Part shown: positions 1 to 6,043 of the stretch, piece after piece
Numbering within the stretch: the stretch's first letter is position 1
Layout: each line of letters starts with the position of its first letter
Assembly: GCA_964625145.1 (NCBI GenBank)
Contig: CAZVAQ010000157.1
Span: 1-8,058, forward strand
Direction of reading: 5' to 3'
DNA length: 8,058 nucleotides
Source of the DNA: CAYTRP01 sp964625145
GTDB lineage: Bacteria; Sumerlaeota; Sumerlaeia; SLMS01; JAHLLQ01
Notes under the pieces: generated by a model
Seen by the model: only the letters and a program-made list of their open reading frames with translations
What the model was told of the DNA's origin: nothing
The model's database searches: none
Translations under genes and position numbers: made by a program

Positions 1-25
1 AGGAAAACCGGTGACCCCTCACCGG
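1..25 (-). terminator. Intrinsic terminator of the smpB transcript
   Basis: Read on the minus strand, CCGGTGA, a GGGG loop and TCACCGG form a perfect 7-bp stem (plus positions 8-25), followed directly by TTTTCCT (positions 7-1). This is a standard Rho-independent layout for transcripts coming leftward from smpB, which ends about 217 bases upstream. No other minus-strand gene is visible between them, so smpB would have a long 3' untranslated tail. The U-tract is short (four T), so termination may be partial. Confidence 0.65.
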
Positions 26-199
26 CGCAATTTACAGATGGTTCGGTACACTATCACCCTTGCACTTCAGTGGTTGTCATGATGTTTGGTTCCAATTCTC
101 CGTCCGGCTTCGCGCTGCGGGCTTCGGCAGAGAAGGCGCAGTGGCAAGTCCTCGTAGAAATTCGCCCTTCATCCCTTAATAATTTCTTCTCCTCTTCCT

Positions 200-223
200 C
201 TCCGTGTCCTCCGTGTCTCCGTG
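200..223 (-). repeat. Short tandem repeat after smpB (three CACGGAG units)
   Basis: Three exact copies of CTCCGTG occur at 200-206, 209-215 and 217-223, which read CACGGAG on the minus strand. The steps are 9 and 8 bases, so these are 7-base units with 1-2 base spacers. The array begins 18 bases after the smpB stop codon on the transcribed strand. It lies in non-coding sequence and belongs with the other arrays after gene ends in this window. Confidence 0.6.
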
Positions 224-241
224 GTGCATCCATATTAGCCT

Positions 242-736
242 TCACCCCTTGTCCTTCGCCCTCATCTCCCTTTGCATGTCGCGTTTCATGTCGCGTTCGC
301 GGATGTCGTGGCGCTTGTCGACGACGTTCTTGCCGCGTGCGAGGCCGATTTGCATTTTCACCAGGCCGCGGTCGTTGAGGTAGACCTTCATGGGGACGAT
401 GGTCATTCCCTTTGCGGAGACGGCGCCGGCGAGGCGGTTGATCTCCTTGCGGTGCAGCAGCAGGCGGCGCTCGCGAACGGCGGGTTCGGCAAATGCGGCG
501 GCCTTCTCGTAGGGCGGGATGGTCATGCCGGTGATGAACATCTGTGTTCCCATGGGGAGGATGTAGGCTTCCTGGATGGAGCCGGTGCCTGCGCGCAGGG
601 ATTTGACTTCGCTGCCTTTCAGCTCCATGCCAACCTCGATGGTCTCCACGATCTCGTAGAGGTGGCGGGCCTTGCGGTTCTGGAGCAGGATGCGGTTTCG
701 ATCGGCTTTTTCTTCGGTCTTCTGGTTCTTTGCCAT
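242..736 (-). CDS. smpB: SsrA-binding protein SmpB
   Basis: SmpB is the protein partner of tmRNA (SsrA) in trans-translation, which rescues stalled ribosomes and tags the incomplete protein for degradation; it acts in the cytoplasm. The 164-residue product has the usual family length (about 150-160). Visible family motifs are NRKARH (20-25), GSEVKSLRAG (41-50), PYEKA (75-79), RRLLLHRKEI (90-99), GLARGKNVVDKR (131-142) and a basic C-terminal tail RDMKRDMQREMR (148-159) matching the helix that enters the empty mRNA channel. The ATG at 736 was chosen because the protein then starts MAKNQKTEE, as family members do; the open frame continues far upstream only as an antisense-type extension. AGGAG lies upstream but about 19 bases away, so the ribosome-binding site is weak. 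The gene lies 112 bases downstream of the solute-binding protein on the same strand and could share its transcript. No ssrA gene is visible beside it. Confidence 0.97.
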   Translation of the reverse strand: MAKNQKTEEKADRNRILLQNRKARHLYEIVETIEVGMELKGSEVKSLRAGTGSIQEAYILPMGTQMFITGMTIPPYEKAAAFAEPAVRERRLLLHRKEINRLAGAVSAKGMTIVPMKVYLNDRGLVKMQIGLARGKNVVDKRHDIRERDMKRDMQREMRAKDKG

Positions 737-848
737 GGAGTGTGTGCCTTTGGGGCTCCTGTCATGTGACCAGCAATAGTCGCACCCAGGTTTGTTGGGG
801 TGGCGATGTGGCCGTTGTGGTGCGGTTGATGAGTGTGTCGTGGCGTGA

Positions 849-2252
849 TCAGCTTCGTTGGTTTGTGGTGCGTCCGTCGGCGGTTGCCTGGATGCGGCGC
901 GAGCGCGCGAGGGCGTCGTCGAGGGCGCGCAGGGGCGGCTTGCCGGCGCTGAGGACGTTGTCGACCTCGGTGTTGAGGATCTGGCGGATGGTGTCCCAAT
1001 AGGTGGGGGTGGGTTCGGAGGCGAGCCGGTCGAGAAGCGCGACGGCGTTGGCGAAGTTCGGGTTTGCGGCGAGGTATTCGGCCATTTCGGGCTCGGCGAT
1101 GGTGGCGCGGCGGATGGGCATGTAGCCGGTTTGGCGCGCCCAGGCGGCGTTCTGGTCGGGGCGGGAAACGAACTTGGCGAATTCCCACGCGCCTTGCTGG
1201 ACTTCCTGGGGGAGATCGCTGCCGACACTGAATCCGCGGCGGAAGATACCGATGTTGGTTCCTTGGCAGAGCACCAACGGCTCGACATCCTCCGTGGGTC
1301 CGGGAATGCCATAGGCGCGCCAGATGAATCGCGTGCCCACCGCGGCGTCGTTGAAGGGGAACGCGGCGCTGGAACCAATGTACATGGCGATTCGGCCGGA
1401 GCCGAAGGAGGAGTTGAGGAACGCGGGGTCGACGTAGCCGGCCTTCTCCTCGCCGACGGTGAGCTGGTGCAGGAACTCGATGGCGGAGCGGCCTTCCGGT
1501 TGGTCAAACGTGAAGGTGGTGTGCGTGTCGTCCATCATGTTGCGGCCGGTGGAGAAGTACAGGGGCGTGAAGGCTTCGATGTTGGGGCGCGTGCCAAAGC
1601 CGGAGCGGGGGATGGAGGTATCGGTGAGTGCGATGGCGGTGGCGCGCAGCTCGGCCCAGGAGCGCGGCGCGGACAGTCCCTTCTCGCGCAGCAGCGTTTC
1701 GTTCACAAACAGCATGTAGATCGACTTGTTGAACGGGATCGTGGCCAGGGTGGCGACGCCACTCTCGGCATCGATGTGATAGCCGTTCTCGTCGAGGCGC
1801 AGGAGGAACTGGTTGTCGCTGAAGTAGGACTCGATGAGGTCGGGCAGGTCGTTCTCGCGGAACTGCTGGTCCTGCTGGATGAAGTGGTCGACGGGTTGCA
1901 GGACGCCGGCGCGGAGGAAGCGGCGGGTCCAGGCGCCGTACATCTGGCTGATGGCGGGCGGGCGGCCGGCGTAGGTGGAGGCGATGAGCTTCTGGTTCAG
2001 GCTGTCGTAGTGGCCTTGGTAGACGCCGCGTACGCGGTATTGGTCCTGGGCGGCGTTGAACTCGTCGATCATGCGGTTGAGGGCACCGGCGTGGTCGCCG
2101 GCCATGGCGTGCCAGAACTCGATCTCGATGCGGCCGTCTGCGGAGCGAAAGTCCTCTGCCGTGCGGGTGGTGAGGTTGCAGGCGGTCAGCAGCGCCAGCA
2201 CCAAAAGGATGGGGGCGGAAAGTAGCAGTAGGGTTGGGCGGTTCAGGGGCAT
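849..2252 (-). CDS. UgpB-like ABC transporter solute-binding lipoprotein
   Basis: The predicted product is a 467-residue extracytoplasmic solute-binding protein that would hand a carbohydrate or glycerol-3-phosphate-type ligand to an ABC permease. The N-terminus is a lipoprotein signal: hydrophobic stretch 7-22, then lipobox L-T-A-C with Cys25 as the lipidated residue. The mature part resembles UgpB: IEIEFWHAM (42-50), YQGHYDSLNQKLIAS (78-92), YHIDAESG (158-165) leading to IPFNKSIYMLFVN (172-184), a PRSWAEL segment (196-202), SGRIAMYIGSS (285-295) and TGYMPIRRA (375-383). The last helices (about 416-450) also fit the family. The ATG at 2252 is supported by AGGAG nine bases upstream and by the signal peptide starting there; the open frame extends upstream but has no such support. 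No permease or ATPase gene is in the window, so the binding protein is an orphan here and its ligand cannot be named. It is divergent from an Lrp-type regulator, which may control it. Confidence 0.9.
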   Translation of the reverse strand: MPLNRPTLLLLSAPILLVLALLTACNLTTRTAEDFRSADGRIEIEFWHAMAGDHAGALNRMIDEFNAAQDQYRVRGVYQGHYDSLNQKLIASTYAGRPPAISQMYGAWTRRFLRAGVLQPVDHFIQQDQQFRENDLPDLIESYFSDNQFLLRLDENGYHIDAESGVATLATIPFNKSIYMLFVNETLLREKGLSAPRSWAELRATAIALTDTSIPRSGFGTRPNIEAFTPLYFSTGRNMMDDTHTTFTFDQPEGRSAIEFLHQLTVGEEKAGYVDPAFLNSSFGSGRIAMYIGSSAAFPFNDAAVGTRFIWRAYGIPGPTEDVEPLVLCQGTNIGIFRRGFSVGSDLPQEVQQGAWEFAKFVSRPDQNAAWARQTGYMPIRRATIAEPEMAEYLAANPNFANAVALLDRLASEPTPTYWDTIRQILNTEVDNVLSAGKPPLRALDDALARSRRIQATADGRTTNQRS

Positions 2253-2261
2253 GGAGACCTT

Positions 2262-2266
2262 CTCCT
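2262..2266 (-). promoter_or_regulatory. Ribosome-binding site deciding the solute-binding protein start
   Basis: AGGAG on the minus strand is separated by nine bases from the ATG at 2252. It settles the start, since the same frame stays open for another 139 codons upstream. Confidence 0.7.
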
Positions 2267-2329
2267 GTGGGGAGTGACCGTTGCGCCACTGGGCACCGTC
2301 CGGCAATGGGAGAGTCGTGCCGATACCCG

Positions 2330-2354
2330 CGGGCCGGGTTTTCCCATTGGCCCG
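2330..2354. other. Nested inverted repeat in the divergent intergenic region
   Basis: CGGGCC (2330-2335) and GGCCCG (2349-2354) are perfect inverted copies. They enclose a second small inverted repeat, GGG-TTTT-CCC (2336-2345). The element lies between the divergent binding-protein and regulator genes, 78 bases from one start and 64 from the other. It could be an operator for the Lrp-type regulator or an RNA hairpin, but the GC-rich composition makes chance formation plausible. No convincing -35/-10 pair was found on either strand in 2253-2418. Confidence 0.25.
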
Positions 2355-2418
2355 GGGGGCGGGCGGGACGCTGAATGCCGGCTCCCCCGTGTTTGAATCC
2401 ACAACCAGTGATGGGCCC

Positions 2419-2901
2419 ATGCTCGATCGGATCTTGCGGATACTCCAGGAGAACGCGCGTCTGAGCGACGCGGAGGTGGCCCAGCGGTTGGGCGCGGCAG
2501 AGGCCGATGTCCGCGCGGCGATCGATTCGGCCCATGCGGACGGGCGAATCCGCGGATACCGGGTGATCACGACCGATGACGCATCGCCCAGCGGGGATGT
2601 GTGGAGCGTGGTGGAGGTGGGGCTGACGCCGGAGCGCGAGCGCGGTTTCGACCGGGTGGCCGAGCGCATCTCGCGGTTTCCGGAGGTGGTGTCGTGCCGG
2701 CTGGTGAGTGGGGATTATGATCTGCTGGTGGAGGTGCGGGGCCAGTCGCTGCACGAGGTGGCGGCGTTCGTCAGCGAGCGCCTTTCCACGATCGAAGGTG
2801 TCCGCAGCACGCGGACGCATTTCATGCTGAAGCGGTACAAGGAGGACGGGGTCATCCTGTTCGCCGAGGACAAGGTGGAGCGGTTGCCCGTGACGCCTTG
2901 A
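2419..2901 (+). CDS. Lrp/AsnC-family transcriptional regulator
   Basis: A 160-residue protein of the normal length and layout for Lrp/AsnC regulators, which bind DNA as dimers or octamers and often respond to amino acids. Residues 1-50 form the winged helix-turn-helix: LDRILRILQENARLSDAEVAQRLG (2-25), recognition-helix region EADVRAAIDSAHADG (28-42) and the IRGYRVI wing (44-50). Residues 61-140 form the ligand-binding RAM domain, with FPEVVSCRLVSGDYDLLVEVRG (87-108) carrying the family's G-D-Y-D signature (98-101) and GVRSTRTHFMLK (127-138) at the end. The ATG at 2419 is chosen because the HTH begins within three residues of it; 46 open codons upstream have no family resemblance. No good ribosome-binding site precedes it. 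It is divergent from the solute-binding protein and lies 65 bases before a carboxypeptidase gene that could be co-transcribed. Control of these neighbours is inference from position. Confidence 0.92.
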   Translation: MLDRILRILQENARLSDAEVAQRLGAAEADVRAAIDSAHADGRIRGYRVITTDDASPSGDVWSVVEVGLTPERERGFDRVAERISRFPEVVSCRLVSGDYDLLVEVRGQSLHEVAAFVSERLSTIEGVRSTRTHFMLKRYKEDGVILFAEDKVERLPVTP

Positions 2902-2966
2902 GGGTGGGTCTTGCGCGAGCGCGGCAATCGATTGCTGCGCCACATTTCAATCGAGGTACGCCCCCC

Positions 2967-4196
2967 ATGAGGCATCTGTCCGCACTGCTGGTGATTGTCG
3001 CGCTGGTCTTGTCTTCCTGTGCCACGCGATCGGTGACGTTTGATTCGTCGATGGAAACCGGGAACGGACATCAGTTCACGGAGATCGCGCCGGGGGTTTT
3101 CACGTTCGAGATCGAGAACGACACGAACTCCACCGACCGGCAGTGGTTCATGTTTGATGTGCTGGGGGCGCGGGGGCAAACGTTGACGCTGCAGTTGCTG
3201 GACACGGAATTGACCAATGTGACGAACCATTGGGACACCGCGCGTCCGGTGTATTCCCGCGATGGCGGCAGGACTTGGAACCATGTGGAGGGGCCGTTCG
3301 ATCATGACAACGCCATCTACACGTTCTCTCACCGGTTCGGATCGGACCGCGAGCGCATCGCATTTCACTTTCCCTACACGTACAGCATGTTGCTGGACAA
3401 GGTGGAGGAGTGGAAGGCGAGCCCGTACACGACGCATGCGGTGCTGGGCCAAAGCATCGAGGGGCGGGACCTGCATTTCTTCCGCGTGACCGATGAACCA
3501 ATCGGCAATGACATGCGCAAGCGTGGGATCTGGGTGATCGGGCGGCAGCACGGCGCGGAGGTGACGGGGTCTTTCTCCACCGAGGGCTTCATGGATTTCG
3601 TGCTGTCAGAGGCGCCGGAAGCGCAGGCGCTGCGGCGTCATGCGGTCATCAACATCGTGCCAATGGTGAACCCGGACGGGAACGCGGCGGGCAATTACCG
3701 GGACAACGTGGCGGGGGTGAACCTGAACCGTGTTTGGGACGGGCGCGCGAGCCTGGATGATTCTCCGGAGGTCGTGCACGTGCAATCGGCGATCGACGCG
3801 TGGGCGGCGCAGGGACGGCCGTACGACCTGTTCCTGGACTTTCACAGCACGTCGGGCCCCGGGCCGCACTTTGCGTTTCATCCCAACCAATCGCGCAAGC
3901 CCGCGAAGTATCATGACCCGGAGCAGTATCATGCGGACTCGCGGCGATTGCTGGAGCTGGTGAACAAGTACTGCCCGCACTTCAGCCCCACGCGTGGCGC
4001 TTCGGGCTCGACGAGCCAGTTGCTGGCGTACCATCGCCAGCGCGAGCAGCACGGCGTGTTGGCCTACACGCCGGAGGGGACGTACAACCAGGTGAGCCTC
4101 GGCCCGAACGCGGACGTTTACCAGACACCGGAAACGCACCGCCAGGTGGGGGTGGGGTTTGCGAAGGCGATCGTGGATTTTTTTGGGATGGAGTAG
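2967..4196 (+). CDS. M14-family zinc carboxypeptidase, CCP type, predicted lipoprotein
   Basis: A 409-residue metallocarboxypeptidase of peptidase family M14, closest in layout to the cytosolic carboxypeptidases (CCP/Nna1/AGBL), which remove C-terminal residues from peptides or proteins. The N-terminus is a lipoprotein signal (hydrophobic 4-15, lipobox L-S-S-C, Cys18). Residues 24-140 match the CCP-specific N-terminal beta domain, including RQWFMFDVLG (58-67) and HFPYTYSMLLDKVEEW (134-149). The catalytic domain follows. Predicted zinc ligands are His195 and Glu198 (QHGAE) and His293 (LDFHS). NPDGNAAGNYRD (235-246) and GVNLNRVW (250-257) supply substrate-binding residues, including Arg245. Glu370 in YTPEGTY is the likely catalytic glutamate. 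All key residues are present, so activity is expected. The ATG at 2967 has GAGG ten bases upstream and starts the signal peptide; a TTG at 2898 is also in frame but unlikely. Substrate is unknown. Bacterial CCPs are usually regarded as cytosolic, so the lipobox is notable. Confidence 0.9.
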   Translation: MRHLSALLVIVALVLSSCATRSVTFDSSMETGNGHQFTEIAPGVFTFEIENDTNSTDRQWFMFDVLGARGQTLTLQLLDTELTNVTNHWDTARPVYSRDGGRTWNHVEGPFDHDNAIYTFSHRFGSDRERIAFHFPYTYSMLLDKVEEWKASPYTTHAVLGQSIEGRDLHFFRVTDEPIGNDMRKRGIWVIGRQHGAEVTGSFSTEGFMDFVLSEAPEAQALRRHAVINIVPMVNPDGNAAGNYRDNVAGVNLNRVWDGRASLDDSPEVVHVQSAIDAWAAQGRPYDLFLDFHSTSGPGPHFAFHPNQSRKPAKYHDPEQYHADSRRLLELVNKYCPHFSPTRGASGSTSQLLAYHRQREQHGVLAYTPEGTYNQVSLGPNADVYQTPETHRQVGVGFAKAIVDFFGME

Positions 4197-4207
4197 GGGG
4201 ATGGGAA

Positions 4208-4235
4208 TTTTGAATTTTGAGTTTTGAATTATGAA
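4208..4235 (+). repeat. Heptamer tandem repeat after the carboxypeptidase gene
   Basis: Four 7-base units lie in exact register: TTTTGAA (4208-4214), TTTTGAG (4215-4221), TTTTGAA (4222-4228) and TTATGAA (4229-4235). The array begins 11 bases after the carboxypeptidase stop codon and is strikingly AT-rich for this sequence. The remaining 236 bases to the tRNA gene contain no convincing gene or terminator. A lone TTGACC at 4408-4413 could be a -35 box for the tRNAs, but no matching -10 is seen. Confidence 0.75.
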
Positions 4236-4471
4236 TGACTGGATGATTTTGGCATGCTGCGGGAAGGAATCAAGGCGGCCGCACTCCATAGCTTCGCAGG
4301 AGCGTCATGGCGCGCGGCGGCTTCTGGAGGGCGATTGGGTCGCGGGGGTGAGTTGGGATGGGTGTTGGCCGGGGTGGTTGGTTTTTGGAGGGATGTGTTT
4401 TTCCTGCTTGACCGCGGGGGGGTGTGCGGGGAGACCTGCCGTCCGCTCGGCGAGGGCCGGGTGGTTGTTTC

Positions 4472-4548
4472 GGGCGGGTAGCTCAGTTGGTTAGAGCATC
4501 AGCCTTACAAGCTGGGGGTCACAGGTTCGAGTCCTGTTCCGCCCACCA
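4472..4548 (+). tRNA. tRNA-Val (anticodon TAC)
   Basis: A complete 77-base cloverleaf including the encoded CCA. The acceptor stem is GGGCGGG (4472-4478) with TCCGCCC (4538-4544), and the D arm is the standard GCTCAGTTGGTTAGAGC. The anticodon stem TCAGC/GCTGG (one wobble pair) carries loop CTTACAA (4504-4510) with anticodon TAC at 4506-4508, which reads valine GUA codons. The T arm is ACAGG-TTCGAGT-CCTGT, the discriminator base is A4545 and CCA is 4546-4548. It is first of a two-tRNA unit, 38 bases before tRNA-Asp. Confidence 0.97.
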
Positions 4549-4586
4549 TGCCTGAAACGAGTGCCCGAGAGGGCTGTTGTGACTGC

Positions 4587-4663
4587 GGGGGCGTAGCTCA
4601 GTCGGTTAGAGCGCCGGCCTGTCACGCCGGAGGTCGCGAGTTCAAGTCTCGTCGCTCCCGCCA
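4587..4663 (+). tRNA. tRNA-Asp (anticodon GTC)
   Basis: A complete 77-base cloverleaf including the encoded CCA. The acceptor stem is GGGGGCG (4587-4593) with CGCTCCC (4653-4659), containing one G-T pair. The D arm is GCTCAGTCGGTTAGAGC, and the anticodon stem CCGGC/GCCGG carries loop CTGTCAC (4619-4625) with anticodon GTC at 4621-4623. The T arm is GCGAG-TTCAAGT-CTCGT. The discriminator is G4660, the identity base expected for aspartate tRNAs, followed by CCA 4661-4663. It shares a transcript with tRNA-Val; a heptamer array and a terminator follow. Confidence 0.97.
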
Positions 4664-4670
4664 CTTTTTC

Positions 4671-4705
4671 GTTCCAAGTTCCTCGTTTTTAGTTCCTCGT
4701 TGGAA
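4671..4705 (+). repeat. Heptamer tandem repeat after tRNA-Asp
   Basis: Five 7-base units lie in exact register: GTTCCAA (4671-4677), GTTCCTC (4678-4684), GTTTTTA (4685-4691), GTTCCTC (4692-4698) and GTTGGAA (4699-4705). The first and last units contain TTCCAA and TTGGAA, which are inverted copies, so the RNA could fold back with the middle units in the loop. The array begins 7 bases after the tRNA CCA and lies between the tRNA and its terminator, so it would be part of the tRNA precursor's 3' trailer. Confidence 0.8.
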
Positions 4706-4708
4706 GTG

Positions 4709-4738
4709 CCGCCCCTTTCCGGGGTGGTTTTTGTTTTT
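4709..4738 (+). terminator. Intrinsic terminator of the tRNA-Val/tRNA-Asp unit
   Basis: CCGCCCC (4709-4715) pairs with GGGGTGG (4721-4727) as a 7-bp stem with one G-T pair around a TTTCC loop. TTTTTGTTTTT (4728-4738) follows directly. This is a textbook Rho-independent terminator on the plus strand, 45 bases after the tRNA-Asp CCA. On the minus strand no T-tract follows the stem, so it should not serve the convergent exchanger gene equally well. Confidence 0.9.
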
Positions 4739-4777
4739 GGGGTGCGGTGGACGGGGTGAAAAGTTGTTTCTTCTTGG

Positions 4778-5833
4778 CTACTTGTTGCGGCGGGGGCATT
4801 CGCGGAAGGGGCGTTCCAGAACGGCGAGGAGCATGGCACAGGTGGGGAGGATGATGGCGCCGGCCAGGATGGCGGCGTTGGCGGAGAGGATGGTGGCCGG
4901 GTCGAGGGCGCGGATGACGATGAGGGTGAGGTAGGCGACGTAGGCCAGGAGCAGGAGGCCGCCTTCGATGCGGGAGATCTGCAGGCCGGAGATGCAGATG
5001 GGCAGGCAGACGAGGGCGGCGGCGAGCATGAGGGCGACGTCGGGGAGGTTGGCCGTGTCGAAGAGGAAGTTGTTGGGGACGACGAGGGCGGAGATGGAAA
5101 GCACGCCCAGGATGTTGAAGATGTTGCTGCCGATGATGTTGCCGACGGCGATGTCGCGCTCGCCGCGGAGGATGCCGGCGATGGAGGTGGCGACTTCGGG
5201 CAGGGAGGTGCCGGCGGCGACGATGGTGAGGCCGATGACTTCGGGGCCGACGCCGGCGGAGCGGGCGATGGTGACGGCGCCGAAGACCAGGATGCGGGCG
5301 CCGAGGACGAGGACGGCCAGGCCGGCGAGGATGAAGAGGATGTCGGCGAGGACGTGGGAGCGGGGTGAGGCGGCGGCTTCGCGGACTTGGTCAATGCGGG
5401 CCAGGCTGGCTTGGAGGATGGTGTAAAGGACCAGGCCGAGGAGGAGGAGGAGGGCTTCGATGAGGCTGATGGATCCGTCGGCGGCCATGACAAAGAGGAT
5501 GGCGCTGACGAGGATCATGATGGGGATTTCGCTGCGGACGACCTGGATGGAGACGGAGATGGGGGTGAGCAGGGCGCAGATGGCGAGGATGACGAGGACG
5601 TTGAAGGTGTTGCTGCCGATGACATTGCCGAAGGAGAGGCCGGTTTGGCCATCAAGGGCGGATTGGATGCTGGTGGCGAGTTCGGGCGCGCTGGTTCCCC
5701 AGGCGACGACGGTGAGGCCGATGACGAGGGAGGAGATGTTGAACCGGCGTGCGAGGGTCGATGCGCCGCGGACGAGTGACTCGGCGCCGGCCGCGAGGAG
5801 GATGACACCTGCTAGGATGGCAAGAAAGGCCAT
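4778..5833 (-). CDS. YrbG-like Na+/Ca2+ (K+-dependent type) exchanger
   Basis: A 351-residue inner-membrane cation/Ca2+ antiporter of the CaCA superfamily, YrbG-like branch, expected to use the sodium or proton gradient to move calcium. It consists of two homologous halves of about five membrane helices each, joined by a short polar stretch around 143-160. Each half holds the ion-binding alpha repeat: GTSAPELATS (46-55) with GNVIGSN (69-75) in the first, GTSLPEVATS (208-217) with GNIIGSN (231-237) in the second. The acidic residues Glu51 and Glu213 and Asn75/Asn237 match the family's ion-coordinating positions, so the protein looks functional. The length is close to that of other bacterial members. 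The ATG at 5833 opens directly on the first membrane helix; no clear ribosome-binding site precedes it. It is convergent with the tRNA unit and divergent from the glycosyltransferase operon, so it is probably monocistronic. The transported ion is a family-level inference. Confidence 0.94.
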   Translation of the reverse strand: MAFLAILAGVILLAAGAESLVRGASTLARRFNISSLVIGLTVVAWGTSAPELATSIQSALDGQTGLSFGNVIGSNTFNVLVILAICALLTPISVSIQVVRSEIPIMILVSAILFVMAADGSISLIEALLLLLGLVLYTILQASLARIDQVREAAASPRSHVLADILFILAGLAVLVLGARILVFGAVTIARSAGVGPEVIGLTIVAAGTSLPEVATSIAGILRGERDIAVGNIIGSNIFNILGVLSISALVVPNNFLFDTANLPDVALMLAAALVCLPICISGLQISRIEGGLLLLAYVAYLTLIVIRALDPATILSANAAILAGAIILPTCAMLLAVLERPFRECPRRNK

Positions 5834-5863
5834 GTTTCGGGGCTTTTGAGGAGCTCTTGGGGG

Positions 5864-5889
5864 TTGACAGAGGTGGCCTGAAATACATC
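5864..5889 (+). promoter_or_regulatory. Possible sigma-70 promoter for the glycosyltransferase-rsmG operon
   Basis: A perfect -35 hexamer TTGACA (5864-5869) is followed by TACATC (5884-5889) with only 14 bases between them. No better -10 is visible at 16-18 bases. The -35 match and its place 175 bases before the first gene make it the best candidate here, but the spacing is poor. Confidence 0.25.
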
Positions 5890-5978
5890 TCCCCAGCGCA
5901 TGGTAGGGAGGGTGGCGGGGGCGGGGAAAGAAGATTCCGCTTGAACGGGGCGGGGTTTTTCGAGAGGGTCTCTTTCAC

Positions 5979-6018
5979 GCGCTGCCAACAGCGCCTGAAC
6001 GCTTGTCGGCATTTTTTT
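5979..6018 (+). promoter_or_regulatory. Candidate attenuator: two mutually exclusive hairpins and a T-run
   Basis: Arm 5984-5993 (GCCAACAGCG) can pair with 6000-6010 (CGCTTGTCGGC) as three 3-bp blocks broken by one mismatch and one bulge. A seven-T run (6012-6018) follows after a single A. This resembles an imperfect intrinsic terminator. Its left arm overlaps a second, perfect 6-bp hairpin, GCGCTG-CCAA-CAGCGC (5979-5994), so the two cannot form together. The element sits 25 bases before the glycosyltransferase ATG, and the gene upstream is divergent, so a plain terminator would have nothing obvious to terminate. A 14-codon reading frame (5900-5944) lies upstream but has no ribosome-binding site and no telling codon run. 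The terminator stem is weak. Confidence 0.35.
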
Positions 6019-6043
6019 GAGTGGATCGCCCGACACCCTGCGA

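Noticed and set aside
54..245. A 63-codon minus-strand frame starting GTG and overlapping the smpB stop as GTGA
   Set aside because: The overlap looks like translational coupling, but the frame runs through the CACGGAG repeat and its product has no family-like features. No ribosome-binding site was identified.
737..1507. Upstream extension of the smpB open frame
   Set aside because: The extension is Ser/Pro/Thr/Arg-rich and lies within the solute-binding protein gene; SmpB homology starts at the ATG at 736.
858..2225. A 455-codon plus-strand open frame opposite the solute-binding protein
   Set aside because: The product is dominated by Gly, Ala, Val, Glu and Asp, as expected for the antisense of a GC-rich gene. 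The opposite strand has a clear lipoprotein with family motifs.
1504..2943. A 479-codon minus-strand open frame across the solute-binding protein and regulator
   Set aside because: It is His/Pro/Arg-rich low-complexity translation and overlaps two well-supported genes in other frames.
4408..4436. Possible tRNA promoter with TTGACC at 4408
   Set aside because: At 16-18 bases downstream there is only G-rich sequence with no TATAAT-like hexamer.
4254..4481. A 75-codon plus-strand frame before tRNA-Val
   Set aside because: It overlaps the start of the tRNA, has no family-like motif and uses glycine-rich sequence from a G-run region. Sequence around 4270-4320 may be a decayed dispersed repeat, but I could not show a second copy in the window.
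4671..4705. Heptamer array considered as a CRISPR fragment
   Set aside because: Units are 7 bases with no spacers, far shorter than CRISPR repeats, and no cas gene is present.
4642..5493. A 283-codon minus-strand Ser/Pro-rich open frame
   Set aside because: It is the out-of-frame shadow of the exchanger gene and also crosses the tRNA-Asp end and the terminator.
5900..5944. A 14-codon leader peptide before the candidate attenuator
   Set aside because: No ribosome-binding site precedes it and it lacks a run of any one amino acid codon that would suggest ribosome-mediated attenuation.
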